NCBI GenBank assembly: GCA_914767715.1
Contig: OU612066.1
Location: forward strand, 6,765,001-6,825,000
Reading direction: 5' to 3'
From: Membranipora membranacea
Lineage: Eukaryota > Bryozoa > Gymnolaemata > Cheilostomatida > Membraniporidae
DNA length: 60,000 nucleotides
In this document: one piece after another, positions 22,341 through 34,870 of the stretch
Layout of the letters: each line of letters begins with the position of its first letter
Position numbering within the stretch: position 1 is the stretch's first letter
Made by a program: the position numbers and the translations under genes
Notes under the pieces: generated by a model
The model's database searches: none
Told to the model about the DNA's origin: nothing
Seen by the model: the letters and a program-made list of their open reading frames with translations, nothing else

Positions 22341-25300
22341 GGATTCCAGCGATCACAGCTGAAGTGAATTGGCATGCATCAAAATTTCGCATCCTTAGCA
22401 TCCCCAAAATGTTTTGCTCAAATCATTTTTATCAAAACATGATGACCTGTTACTGGAATGTTTTGATGTGTCATACAAATAAATATGTGAATCAAATGAT
22501 GCAGTTGCAGCCCTTTGACTTAATGTGCAGCAATAATTGACATGAGAAAAAATATGCTCATAACTACATCAACTTTGTAGTAGTTTAAAGATTGAGGCCT
22601 GGAGATGACAAAATAAAACATGGTGAACAGGATCGAAATGCAATCAATCTCATCTAATGTTGTAATAATTATTATGTGGAAATGTTAATATTTTCAAATG
22701 CAATCCATTAACAAGGGATAATTCATAAATAAGTATACCCTGTAATTTGGTTATAGAAGGATTGCAGAAGCAGGATAATTCATTCAAGATGATGAGCATG
22801 CCAATTGATTATCACCACCACCTTATCCTTGAACTTGACTCTCAAGGTGTTTCAAACAGTGTTTGGGAAAAATAAATCAATTCCCTTACAAATTGTTACT
22901 TTTTGTGATATTATCAGACCTTATTTAGTTGGGTAAAGAAGATTTGGATTTTGCTTTGATTTACATATATATGTTTGATATCAAACAAAATAAAATTCAC
23001 TACAGATTGACAAATGCTTATAAATTTTGAAAAGGATATAAATAAACCTGTAAGTAAATTGTTGTATCATTCGTTATCATTATATTTCTGACACCATCAG
23101 TGGTTGCGTCATCAAATCAAACGCAATGAGGTTTTAATGTTTTCAAAACATCAATTCTTTGCCAATAAAGCCATACAATAATACAGAATATATTTAGCAA
23201 TGTCTTCTCTAGGACATTTCTAGAAAAGGCATACATGTTTACCTGTTTTCAATTCAAAATAATAACCAACAATAATAACAACCTGCACATGATGATTTGC
23301 AAAGTGCCGAACAAAGACTTCCTCTCTCGTTACCGTATTTGTGTCATCACATGAAATAAAAATGCAATGAGATTTTATTGTTGTCAAATCATCCAGTTCG
23401 GTGATTGATCTCATCATTTTCTGGTAGTTTATATACATGATATATTTAAAAATTCTATGATAAGGCTGTTTCCAGAAATGATAGTGCATTTCTATTATTT
23501 TTCAGCCTGTTCCCAGATCTATGCAATGTCCAGCAATCTACAGATCATGATTTGCAAAATACTGAACATAGACCATAAGCCAAATTCCAAGCATTAGAAT
23601 ATCCCTGAGTTCAAATACAGAACATCATAACACTTCTCGGTGAAACGTCTTCAAAACCTATATGATTAGCTTCTTCTTGTGTGGCGTATGGCTTGGTGAC
23701 TCTATGCGAATAGGTCAAAAACTGTGAGGGTGAAAGGTCCATGTCGCTAATTAGCTTTCATCCAGTTATGAGCAATATCTGTGCACATGTGCTTGAGTGG
23801 CTATTTCTGTTAGTAGTTGCTATTCATTTTGTATTCAATCTTCCTATGACTATTCAGAAGCTTCAGTCAAGTCAGGGCTCTTGGACTGTTCAGTGGTGAA
23901 GTCATCATGGCTTCGCTTTTTTTTTTTTTTTTATGAAATTAACTTTTTGTCATCATTATTCATTCACTAAAATCTATTGCTACTTTGCCTTACCTTACCT
24001 TGCCCGCTTTTCACCACCATGTCCTGATCGTGTGGCAGCTTTTCACCATCTCTTCGATTCCACCAAACTTTTCACCTTACTCAATCCCTTGCATCACATC
24101 GGCTTAGATTTAGCCAGGGGAGGTTAACATTAATTGTGTCACTACTTATTCTCTAGGATTGCTTGTCATTTTCCATTATACATTAGTTACATAAATTTTC
24201 TTCGCACATCAAAAGCTGCACTTGAGTGCCCTCATCAACGTCTCTTTTGTGAATTATTTACCTCCCAAATTGTTGACTTTCCCCAATGTTAGATCTACAC
24301 ATACATACCGTTTTCAGTTTCGCAAGTCTACACCAAGCATGATGCATAACATTTGTCATCTGCATCCTCTAAGTAGCTGGCATATGTTTTCATTAGTGAT
24401 TAGATAAGGGGTATGTCACTTGGATCTTAAGAGCTTTAGAGCTTTGGTTATTGACTGAAATTGTCACATCCTAGAATTTGAAGGTAAAGCAAAACATATA
24501 TGCAGCTAACTTTACCAACAGGATCAGTTTCTTTTCAGTTATCTGTAAAAATGTCAGCCTAAGATTTTAAGTTGACGGGAGCCCTGACTACAGGCCAGGC
24601 AGCAGAATCGTGATGATGTAGTTTTTGAATAGTTAGAAATTACGGTGGCTCTTGCTACCTAATCTCATCTCACTTTATCTATACTGGTTAAAACATCAAT
24701 TCATCCTCTGACAAGATGCACAAGTGGAATCAGAGCTCATAGTCAGCATAGCTCGCTTTACAATAATTGCAAAAAAATTCCGTCAACAGAGGCCTGAGAA
24801 AACTGAATGTAAAGAAAATTGTAAAGAAGTATTTAACAGATTTTTTATTCTACAGTCTACAGAGCTATATTGACAATCGAGATTGACAGGGATAGTTTAG
24901 AAATTGATTTTGATACTCTGATCTTTAAGTGGTGATGCGAGGCTAGCAGATACAGAATAGGTAACCACAGTCACCATATCCCTGTAAGTAACTCTTCAAG
25001 TCAACAAAAGAGTGTAAGGAAAAAGAAAGAACCCCCTTGCAACGTGTTGCTGTGATTGAGACTAAGATTGAGCATTGGTATAAATATCCGCTTAAATTTC
25101 TGTCTATGAAAATTGTTGTATCATTCGTTTTGATTCTATTGTGTCCATTTTGGTTCCCTTAAAGAGTTTTTAAGTTTAATACTAATCATTGACACCCCAT
25201 TCCCTTGTCACAGATTTTGCGTCATCATAAAAAAAATTGAAATTATGGTCTCTATCTCTCTTATCATTGAAATGGGTGCCAACTTCCATCTTCCACCAGA

Positions 25301-25655
25301 TATACAATACATTTCAGCAACAAACGAACGTTCATGTCCGAGCTGATGATGAGACCTCACAAAAATTTATAAAGAGAAACCAACGAGATTGCCCTTAATA
25401 AATTGTAAATATAAACTGGTAAAAATATCATGATTGACGCAAGTGGGAAATATATATCATGATCTGTGAACAGAATAAAGATGTTTTCCTTGTATTAGTA
25501 TACAACCATATGATCACAATATGAGATAATATCAAGTATTTAAATCCCCATGGTCATGTTTTAAATAATCATTAATAATGATTGGCTGAACAACAATTGT
25601 TTAATGGCATATGTCATCTCATCTCTGCTACAAGATTGCTTCATCAGACCAAACC

Positions 25656-25663
25656 TATATAAA
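25656..25663 (+). promoter_or_regulatory. TATA box of the left-arm lectin copy
   Basis: TATATAAA lies 88 bases upstream of the ATG at 25751, in the same context as in the other two lectin genes. A conserved CACTTCAGCACTATCAGTTG follows between it and the start. Confidence 0.65.
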
Positions 25664-25750
25664 TGTGGTATGAAGCTTGCTTTGTCACTTCAGCACTATC
25701 AGTTGAAGTGATTAGTAGTTTCTCACAGAAGAATACCATCATCATACAAC

Positions 25751-26853
25751 ATGTTCGCTGCTGCTCTTCTCCTTGTTATAGGTGTTCAGGTAGCCTCAGC
25801 TATAGGTAGGTTTATACATTTATTGGGTTATTGCTGCTTTGAAAATAATGTCCACTTGCTTACATTAATCAATTAGTTGAGTTGCTCAATGATGTTAGAT
25901 ATTTCTTAAGACACAACTATTCTTTAGATATTTGTTCATGGTTATTGCGCTATTTGTTATTTAAATGCTGGTCTGAGCGATCAGTTTGTTCATTGATCAC
26001 ATGTGAAAAGCTACTCCCTCTGACTTTACAATACAATTACCTTGATGATAGGTAAGAATATCAAGACACATGACCGTCGCCCATGTTTCTTCAGTGTTTA
26101 GCCTAGCTGATATGGATGCATGCAATATAAATATTATTACTGTTTATTTTATATTTTAATTTGCGGTTCTGACGATGTTTTTTATAGAGGTATGCCCAGG
26201 AAACTTCACCGCCGTCGGGTCTGGTGAAACCAAATCCTGTCTCATTCTCAGTACTGAAAGGGAGTATTATGTGGATGCCAGAGAACTCTGCAGTGAGACC
26301 TACTTGGGCTTCATGGTGACTGCTGAAACTCAGTGGAGAAGAGATAATCTCAAGCAATTCCTCATGGAAAACACACTTGGTAGGTCGTTTGACGCATGAA
26401 TTTTGCAACTATTCACTTTGTTCTTTTATGTCAACTTTTTAAATTTTTTTGGTCTGGATTTTGTTGAGTATATAAGAAAGATGCATTTTTCTAGCTTCAT
26501 TTTGCAAAGTCAAACATCGCAGCATTGTTTTATTTTGTGAGCCTGATATGAATTTAGATATATAACCATCTCTATAACTGTCTCCCATTTCAGACTGAAA
26601 CTCAGAGTTCATATATATCGGTGCTCAGGAGGATGTCGATCAACAGACATTCTTTTGGGATGGATATAGCACAGAAGCATTCTGGAACAGATTGGATGTT
26701 GAGGAGTTCCCTGAGGTTGCACCTTCATGGAGATCTAGTGAGCCTGACAACACTAACGGAAATGAGTCATGCGTCTGCCCCAAGACAAGTGGAGAATGGA
26801 GTGATTGTAAATGTGTAAATGCAAGGAGACTGTTCATCTGTGAGAGAAGATAA
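25751..26853 (+). pseudogene. C-type lectin gene, left-arm copy with premature TGA
   Basis: Exons 25751-25805, 26188-26379 and 26594-26853 have exactly the lengths and phases of the intact right-arm gene. The second codon of exon 3 is TGA (26596-26598) where the right arm has TCA (Ser), a single C to G change. Translation would end after the first half of the lectin domain, before EPDN and the last four-cysteine region. The remainder stays open and differs by little, for instance Val for Ala before EEFPE. TATA box and splice sites are intact, so a transcript is likely. The stop is a substitution, not a homopolymer indel. Confidence 0.85.
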
Positions 26854-26989
26854 TATACTGCTTTGACTGTTTGAACTGGCTTCATTTTCACATCCAAATA
26901 TAAGCAATGATTTTAATTAGTTTTAAACAATGATGAATGTAACACCATTTATTTTACTTTATATTCTAAACAGCCGCAATTTTCTACAA

Positions 26990-27070
26990 TATAAATTCTT
27001 CAACAAAATAAATTCTTCGACAAAACAAATTCTTCAACATAATAAATTCTTCAACAAAATAAAATCTTAA
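26990..27070 (+). repeat. 15-bp tandem repeat in the lectin 3' region, left arm
   Basis: About five degenerate copies of AAATTCTTCAACAAA(AT) lie about 140 bases after the lectin stop. They contain the AATAAA hexamers likely used for polyadenylation. The mirror copy is at 30058-30133. Confidence 0.65.
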
Positions 27071-27418
27071 ACATTAAGATTTACCCCGTGATGAATTTGC
27101 TATATATGTTAAAATCATAGTCCCTGTCTTCCTTTGATCTTTCTCATGCTCATACCATCAAGAACTCGACTATAAAGTTAACTTTTACTATGAAAATATT
27201 GACTCTATTACATCAACCAAGAATGGAGGCTGACAGTTAATTATTTTAAAACACGATCTGGAGTGGGGTTCGGAGGGAGATTTTTGTCTGATGTATTTGC
27301 AGACCCTCTGCAATTAACGTTACATAGTGTAAGAATGCATCTTTAACTTTGGATGGTACTTTTGACTGTCACGCTATTCTGTTGAAAAGGTTCACACCTT
27401 TTTTGGACTGGAAACTGG

Positions 27419-28158
27419 ACTCACTCACTCACTCACTCACTCACTCACTCACTCACTCACTCACTCACTCACTCACTCACTCACTCACTCACTCACTCAC
27501 TCACTCACTCACTCACTCACTCACTCACTCACTCACTCACTCACTCACTCACTCACTCACTCACTCACTCACTCACTCACTCACTCACTCACTCACTCAC
27601 TCACTCACTCACTCACTCACTCACTCACTCACTCACTCACTCACTCACTCACTCACTCACTCACTCACTCACTCACTCACTCACTCACTCACTCACTCAC
27701 TCACTCACTCACTCACTCACTCACTCACTCACTCACTCACTCACTCACTCACTCACTCACTCACTCACTCACTCACTCACTCACTCACTCACTCACTCAC
27801 TCACTCACTCACTCACTCACTCACTCACTCACTCACTCACTCACTCACTCACTCACTCACTCACTCACTCACTCACTCACTCACTCACTCACTCACTCAC
27901 TCACTCACTCACTCACTCACTCACTCACTCACTCACTCACTCACTCACTCACTCACTCACTCACTCACTCACTCACTCACTCACTCACTCACTCACTCAC
28001 TCACTCACTCACTCACTCACTCACTCACTCACTCACTCACTCACTCACTCACTCACTCACTCACTCACTCACTCACTCACTCACTCACTCACTCACTCAC
28101 TCACTCACTCACTCACTCACTCACTCACTCACTCACTCACTCACTCACTCACTCACTC
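27419..28158. repeat. (ACTC)n array at the palindrome centre
   Basis: About 185 perfect ACTC units (TCAC/CACT in other registers) lie just inside the left arm. The open frame repeating THSL is an artefact. The array is not present at the matching place beside the right arm. Confidence 0.97.
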
Positions 28159-28199
28159 GTCCATCGTCACATCGTCCATGCTCACACGTTGCGAGTCTA

Positions 28200-29751
28200 A
28201 AAATGTACCTCAATCAAGGAGTATTTTAATTGTTTAAAATATATCTTCAATTAAAAGAATTTATAACTTGTGCTTCAATAAACTTAAGCATTTTGGCCAC
28301 ATCTTGAAAAATTTATGTTTTACTCATAGTATTATTAATATTGAAGCAATTAACATGTCATTCAATTAGCTAGAAGATAACACAACATGTTCAAACAATT
28401 AGAGTTCAATTCCCTTCGTTAAAACTATGCACTCTCTTGGCTGTGAGGTTTGAGAGCTTGAGATCTCACGACAACATATCGCTTAGCTAGCTGAACACAT
28501 TAGGATAAATGAAATAAAGTATACATTACTCAATTTAAACATGTTTCCTTCTATTTTAAAAGTTAAATTACCAGAATGATGGAACTTATCTGTAGACCTC
28601 AGGTCAAGGATGTTTCTTATACTCGTCATGTATGTATTGAGGATTTTGGCTTGATTTTATAGATCCTTAGCAATAATTCATCCCAGTTTAAGTCTCAATA
28701 TTTAAAGAATTACATCTGGCAAATTCCGGCTGCGTAGAATATGAAGTAAAATAAATGGGTGCTGCATTCATCAATGTACAAATTTAATGTACATCCTTGC
28801 TTATATCACAATTTGAAGTTGTCCCAACGGAGAAAAAACCTAATACAAAAGATCAGGATTTATTTCTGTATGAAGGGTAAACTCTAGAAAGGAAGCAGAA
28901 ATGATGTCAAATACGATTCAAATACTCAAGGTGGAAAAAGAGAAGATCTCTAAAACGAGTACAGTGACAGAGGTGGGTTTTTTTTTAATCGGTTCCTGCA
29001 TCTAGTAAAAATTGAGATTCAGACATGAATGGACAACTATACTCCATCAAGAGTTAACCAGGGGAAGGCAATTTCTAATTTATTCATGATCTGTACTAAT
29101 CACCCTTGTAACATTTATTATTTGTCAATCTTGAATAATCTCGGCATTGAATAAGAGTGATGACAATGATTGATGGTCAAAATTAACTAAGCAATGCCAA
29201 GATTAAAATTATTTTCCTATGTAGTTGAGAATTTCTGCATTTCTAAATATCTCCATTGTTGATCATAGTCCCAAAAAAAAGCTTGCAGGTAAAAGGCCAA
29301 ATGAATTATTTTAGCAAATTGAGAGCAGATAACTCCAAATTTATACAGCCCATTGTTTTTTATATGAGTTTGAAACCACATGAAAAGTATATAAAAGTGG
29401 TTCAATAAGGTGAGTGGCACTTAGGTGAGTTGGGGGAGTCTATTTTACACACCCATGCAGAAAACTTCATTCAGTCAAATGAATTTAAGCATTATATATA
29501 CCACTTTCCCATCCCCCTATCAATCCTTGACCCAGTATAGAAAAATAGTGCAACGGTATGGTCATGTAGTCGGGGACTAGTGAGGCGACCATCCGATTAA
29601 TCTAGTTGGGAACTACTGCCCGCCCGCGCACTCAGGCAGGCCAGTCCCTCTGACTCTGGAACATAAGACCCTCACAGAGCAGACACCAACCCTCCCGGAA
29701 GGCAGTAAGGTTCTGTTGGTTTGGAAGAGCTAATTAGAATTGTTTCTATCA
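28200..29751. other. Unique spacer of the palindrome
   Basis: Mostly AT-rich and without a supported gene. A distinct GC-rich block at about 29560-29730 (GTCGGGGACTAGTGAGGCGA.., then CTACTGCCCGCCCGCGCACT) stands out sharply and could be a SINE or other short repeat, but I see no clear tRNA boxes, tail or target duplication. Confidence 0.45.
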
Positions 29752-30057
29752 AACAGTCAAAAGTACCATCCAAAGTTAAAGATGCATTCTTACACTATGT
29801 AACGTTAATTGCAGAGGGCCTGCAAATACATCAGACAAAAATCTCCCTCCGAACCCCACTCCAGATCGTGTTTTAAAATAATTAACTGTCAGCCTCCATT
29901 CTTGGTTGATGTAATAGAGTCAATATTTTCATAGAAAAAGTTAACTTTATAGTCGAGTTCTTGATGGTATGAGCATGAGAAAGATCAAAGGAAGACAGGG
30001 ACTATGATTTTAACATATATAGCAAATTCATCACGGGGTAAATCTTAATGTTTAAGA

Positions 30058-30133
30058 TTTTATTTTGTTGAAGAATTTATTATGTTGAAGAATTTGTTTT
30101 GTCGAAGAATTTATTTTGTTGAAGAATTTATAT
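30058..30133 (-). repeat. 15-bp tandem repeat in the lectin 3' region, right arm
   Basis: Mirror of 26990-27070. On the minus strand it lies about 140 bases after the lectin stop and supplies AATAAA hexamers. Confidence 0.65.
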
Positions 30134-30268
30134 TGTAGAAAATTGCGGCTGTTTAGAATATAAAGTAAAATAAATGGTGTTACATTCATCATTGTTTAAA
30201 ACTTATTCAAATCATTGCTTATATTTGGATGTGAAAATGAAGCCAGTTCAAACAGTCAAAGCAGTATA

Positions 30269-31371
30269 TTATCTTCTCTCACAGATGAACAGTCTCCTTG
30301 CATTTACACATTTACAATCACTCCATTCTCCACTTGTCTTGGGGCAGACGCATGACTCATTTCCGTTAGTGTTGTCAGGCTCACTAGATCTCCATGAAGG
30401 TGCAACCTCAGGGAACTCCTCAGCATCCAATCTGTTCCAGAATGCTTCTGTGCTATATCCATCCCAAAAGAATGTCTGTTGATCGACATCCTCCTGAGCA
30501 CCGATATATATGAACTCTGAGTTTGAGTCTGAAATGGGAGACAGTTATAGAGATGGTTATATATCTAAATTCATATCAGGCTCACAAAATAAAACAATGC
30601 TGCGATGTTTGACTTTGCAAAATGAAGCTAGAAAAATGCATCTTTCTTATATACTCAACAAAATCCAGACCAAAAAAATTTAAAAAGTTGACATAAAAGA
30701 ACAAAGTGAATAGTTGCAAAATTCATGCGTCAAACGACCTACCAAGTGTGTTTTCCATGAGGAATTGCTTGAGATTATCTCTTCTCCACTGAGTTTCAGC
30801 AGTCACCATGAAGCCCAAGTAGGTCTCACTGCAGAGTTCTCTGGCATCCACATAATACTCCCTTTCAGTACTGAGAATGAGACAGGATTTGGTTTCACCA
30901 GACCCGACGGCGGTGAAGTTTCCTGGGCATACCTCTATAAAAAACATCGTCAGAACCGCAAATTAAAATATAAAATAAACAGTAATAATATTTATATTGC
31001 ATGCATCCATATCAGCTAGGCTAAACACTGAAGAAACATGGGCGACGTTCATGTGTCTTGATATTCTTACCTATCATCAAGGTAATTGTATTGTAAAGTC
31101 AGAGGTAGTAGCTTTTCACATGTGATCAATGAACAAACTGATCGCTCAGACCAGCATTTAAATAACAAATAGCGCAATAACCATGAACAAATATCTAAAG
31201 AATAGTTGTGTCTTAAGAAATATCTAACATCATTGAGCAACTCAACTAATTGATTAATGTAAGCAAGTGGACATTATTTTCAAAGCAGCAATAACCCAAT
31301 AAATGTATAAACCTACCTATAGCTGAGGCTACCTGAACACCTATAACAAGGAGAAGAGCAGCAGCGAACAT
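30269..31371 (-). CDS. Secreted C-type lectin, 168 aa (intact copy)
   Basis: Exons 31317-31371, 30743-30934 and 30269-30528 total 507 nt with stop. Residues 1-17 or so (MFAAALLLVIGVQVASA) are a clear signal peptide. The rest is one C-type lectin-like domain: it opens with VCPGNF, has the paired cysteines of the fold, FIYIGAQ and FFWDG in place of the usual WIGL and W-DG strands, EPDN where EPN or QPD is usual, then WSDCKC and a final FICE. EPD is neither the common mannose (EPN) nor galactose (QPD) signature, so sugar preference cannot be read off. By family it should be a soluble, possibly calcium-dependent carbohydrate binder. It is the only one of three local copies without a lesion. Confidence 0.9.
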
Positions 31372-31458
31372 GTTGTATGATGATGGTATTCTTCTGTGAG
31401 AAACTACTGATCACTTCAACTGATAGTGCTGAAGTGACAAAGCAAGCTTCATACCACA

Positions 31459-31466
31459 TTTATATA
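31459..31466 (-). promoter_or_regulatory. TATA box of the intact lectin
   Basis: Minus strand TATATAAA, 88 bases before the ATG at 31371, in the conserved CCTATATAAATGTGG context shared by the family copies. Confidence 0.65.
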
Positions 31467-33954
31467 GGTTTGGTCTGATGAAGCAATCTTGTAGCAGAGA
31501 TGAGATGACATATGCCATTAAACAATTGTTGTTCAGCCAATCATTATTAATGATTATTTAAAACATGACCATGGGGATTTAAATACATGATATTATCTCA
31601 TATTGTGATCATATGGTTGTATACTAATACAAGGAAAACATCTTTATTCTGTTCACAGACCATGATATATATTTCCCACTTGCGTCAATCATGATATTTT
31701 TACCAGTTTATATTTACAATTTATTAAGGGCAATCTCGTTGGTTTCTCTTTATAAATTTTTGTGAGGACTCATCATCAGCTCGGACATGAACGTTCGTTT
31801 GTTGCTGAAATGTATTGTATATCTGGTGGAAGATGGAAGTTGGCACCCATTTCAATGATAAGAGAGATGGAGACCATAATTTCAATTTTTTTTATGATGA
31901 CGCAAAATCTGTGACAAGGGAATGGGGTGTCAATGATTAGTATTAAACTTAAAAACTCTTTAAGGGAACCAAAATGGACACAATAGAATCAAAACGAATG
32001 ATACAACAATTTTCATAGACAGAAATTTAAGCGGATATTTATACCAATGCTCAATCTTAGTCTCAATCACAGCAACACGTTGCAAGGGGGTTCTTTCTTT
32101 TTCCTTACACTCTTTTGTTGACATGAAGAGTTACTTACAGGGATATGGTGACTGTGGTTACCTATTCTGTAGTGACACAATTAATGTTAACCTCCCCTGG
32201 CTAAATCTAAGCCGATTTGATGCAAGTGATTGAGTAAGGTGAAAAGTTTGGTCGAATCGGAGAGATGGCGAAAAGCTGCCACACGATCAGGACATGGTGG
32301 TGAAAAGCGGCCAAGGTAAGGTAAGGCAAAGTAGCAATAGATTTTAGTGAATGAATAATGATGACAAAAAGTTAATTTCATAAAAAAAAGCGAAGCCATG
32401 ATGACTTCACCACTGAACAGTCCAAGAGCCCTGACTTGACTGAAGCTTCTGAATAGTCATAGGAAGATTGAATACAAAATGAATAGCAACTACTAACAGA
32501 AATAGCCACTCAAGCACATGTGCACAGATATTGCTCATAACTGGATGAAAGCTAATTAGCGACATGGACCTTTCACCCTCACAGTTTTTGACCTATTCGC
32601 ATAGAGTCACCAAGCCATACGCCACACAAGAAAAAGCTAATCATATAGGTTTTGAAGACGTTTCACCGAGAAGTGTTATGATGTTCTGTATTTGAACTCA
32701 GGGATATTCTAATGCTTGGAATTTGGCTTATGGTCTATGTTCAGTATTTTGCAAATCATGATCTGTAGATTGCTGGACATTGCATAGATCTGGGAACAGG
32801 CTGAAAAATAATAGAAATGCACTATCATTTCTGGAAACAGCCTTATCATAGAATTTTTAAATATATCATGTATATAAACTACCAGAAAATGATGAGATCA
32901 ATCACCAAACTGGATGATTTGACAACAATAAAATCTCATTGCATTTTTATTTCATGTGATGACACAAATACGGTAACGAGAGAGGAAGTCTTTGTTCGGC
33001 ACTTTGCAAATCATCATGTGCAGGTTGTTATTATTGTTGGTTATTATTTTGAATTGAAAACAGGTAAACATGTATGCCTTTTCTAGAAATGTCCTAGAGA
33101 AGACATTGCTAAATATTATTCTGTATTATTGTATGGCTTTATTGGCAAAGAATTGATGTTTTGAAAACATTAAAACCTCATTGCGTTTGATTTGATGACG
33201 CAACCACTGATGGTGTCAGAAATATAATGATAACGAATGATACAACAATTTACTTACAGGTTTATTTATATCCTTTTCAAATTTATAAGCATTTGTCAAT
33301 CTGTAGTGAATTTTATTTTGTTTGATATCAAACATATATATGTAAATCAAAGCAAAATCCAAATCTTCTTTACCCAACTAAATAAGGTCTGATAATATCG
33401 CAAAAAGTAACAATTTGTAAGGGAATTGATTTATTTTTCCCAAACACTGTTTGAAACACCTTGAGAGTCAAGTTCAAGGATAAGGTGGTGGTGATAATCA
33501 ATTGGCATGCTCATCATCTTGAATGAATTATCCTGCATCTGTAATCCTTCTATAACCAAATTACAGGGTATACTTATTTATGAATTATCCCTTGTTAATG
33601 GATTGCATTTGAAAATATTAACATTTCCACATGATATTACAACATTAGATGAGATTGATTGCATTTCAATCCTGTTCACCATGTTTTATTTTGTCATCTC
33701 CAGGCCTCAATCTTTAAACTACTACAAAGTTGATGTAGTTATGAGCATATTTTTTCTCATGTCAATTATTGCTGCACATTAAGTCAACTGCAATCATTTG
33801 ATTCACATATTTATTTGTATGACACATCAAAACATTCCAGTAACAGGTCATCATGTTTTGATAAAAATGATTTGAGCAAACAATTTTGGGGATGCTAAGG
33901 ATGCGAAATTTTGATGAATGCCAATTCACTTCAGCTGTGATCGCTGGAATCCGG

Positions 33955-34440
33955 GTCAAAGTCCCGCGGCCAAAGTCCCATAGACCAAAGTACCAATGAA
34001 CAAAGTCCCAAAGACAAAAGTACCATGAACAAAGTCACAAAGACCAAAGTCCCGTGACCAAAGTCCCATAGAAAGGAAGTACCAATGAACAAAGTCCCAA
34101 AGACCAAAGTCCTGTGACCAGAGTCCCGCGGCCAAAGATTTTGGGGATGTTAAGGATGCGAAATTTTGATGAATGCCAATTCACTTCAGCTGTGACTGCT
34201 GGAATCCGGGTCAAAGTCCCGCGGCCAAAGTCCCATAGACCAAAGTACCAATGAACAAAGTATCAAAGTACCATGAACAAAGTCACAAAGACCAAAGTCC
34301 CGTGACCAAAGTCCCATAGACCAAAGTACCAATGAACAAAGTCCCAAAGACCAAAGTCCCGTGACCAGAGTCCCAAAGACCAAAGTCCCAAAGGCCAAGG
34401 TCCCAAAAGCCAAAATCCCAAAGTCCAAAATACTATAGAG
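33955..34440 (-). repeat. GGACTTTGGTC minisatellite (copy 2, duplicated)
   Basis: On the minus strand these are units of GGGACTTTGGTC plus 2-3 bases. Two blocks are separated by a repeat of the AAGGATGCGAAATTTTGATG segment at about 34130-34190. It is the mirror of the left-arm copy but expanded. It ends near 34440 with CAAAATACTATAGAGTCCCG. Confidence 0.75.
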
Positions 34441-34489
34441 TCCCGAAATCTTTATATTTTTTTACGAAAGAATATTTTTGATGTCTTAA

Positions 34490-34866
34490 AGGGCAACCAA
34501 GGTTTCGCAGCAATGCATTAATGGGTAGGATATAATGTGCTGGGCAGCATCAGCTTTGTGCATTACGCGATGCAAAACTCAAAGTAGTTGCTGACTCTAA
34601 GCTGGGTAACACTTCAGTTTAGGGGAGGTTCCAAGACTTTGCTGTAATAATTATAGAGCACAGGCTAAATAATAACAGGAACAGGAAACTGCTATGTGGT
34701 ATTCTCTTTTAGCTGAGTTTGAGTGCCTGATGGAAGAAATGTTTCACAAGAATTCTGGCTGAATAATCATCCGAATTATATTTTGTCTTTTTCCCCCTGC
34801 AGAAGGCGCAATCTGCTATTAATCAATGGCCATCAATGAGAAGTTGTTTGAAACCTTGGTTGCCCT
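34490..34866. mobile_element. MITE with TTAA target site
   Basis: A 377-bp element with a 17-bp perfect terminal inverted repeat, AGGGCAACCAAGGTTTC at the left and its complement at the right. TTAA sits immediately on both sides (34486-34489 and 34867-34870). TTAA duplications are typical of piggyBac-type elements, though TTAA also occurs in other MITE groups. No coding sequence inside. Confidence 0.7.
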
Positions 34867-34870
34867 TTAA

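Larger units (their letters stand above)
22098..27369 (+). repeat. Left arm of the lectin palindrome
   Basis: This matches the reverse complement of 29752-34196 nearly base for base over most of its length. The main difference is about 795 bp at about 24156-24950, present here and missing in the right arm (junction near 32174). Other differences are single bases and small indels, including one that creates a stop in the lectin. Apart from the lectin gene and the minisatellite repeat, the arm (22.4-25.6 kb) holds no supported gene; its short open frames recur in both arms only because of the duplication. Confidence 0.9.
29752..34196 (-). repeat. Right arm of the lectin palindrome
   Basis: Inverted counterpart of 22098-27369. 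Its outer end carries a second tandem copy (from about 34130) of the segment that starts TTTTGGGGATG(C/T)TAAGGATGCG and runs into the minisatellite. Aside from the lectin gene and minisatellite it has no supported gene. Confidence 0.9.

Noticed and set aside
23220-23489. 89-aa frame conserved in both palindrome arms
   Set aside because: The arms are near-identical duplicates, so conservation is not evidence of selection. No splice sites, signal or family.
27349-28200. 283-aa frame of THSL repeats
   Set aside because: Translation of the (ACTC)n array.
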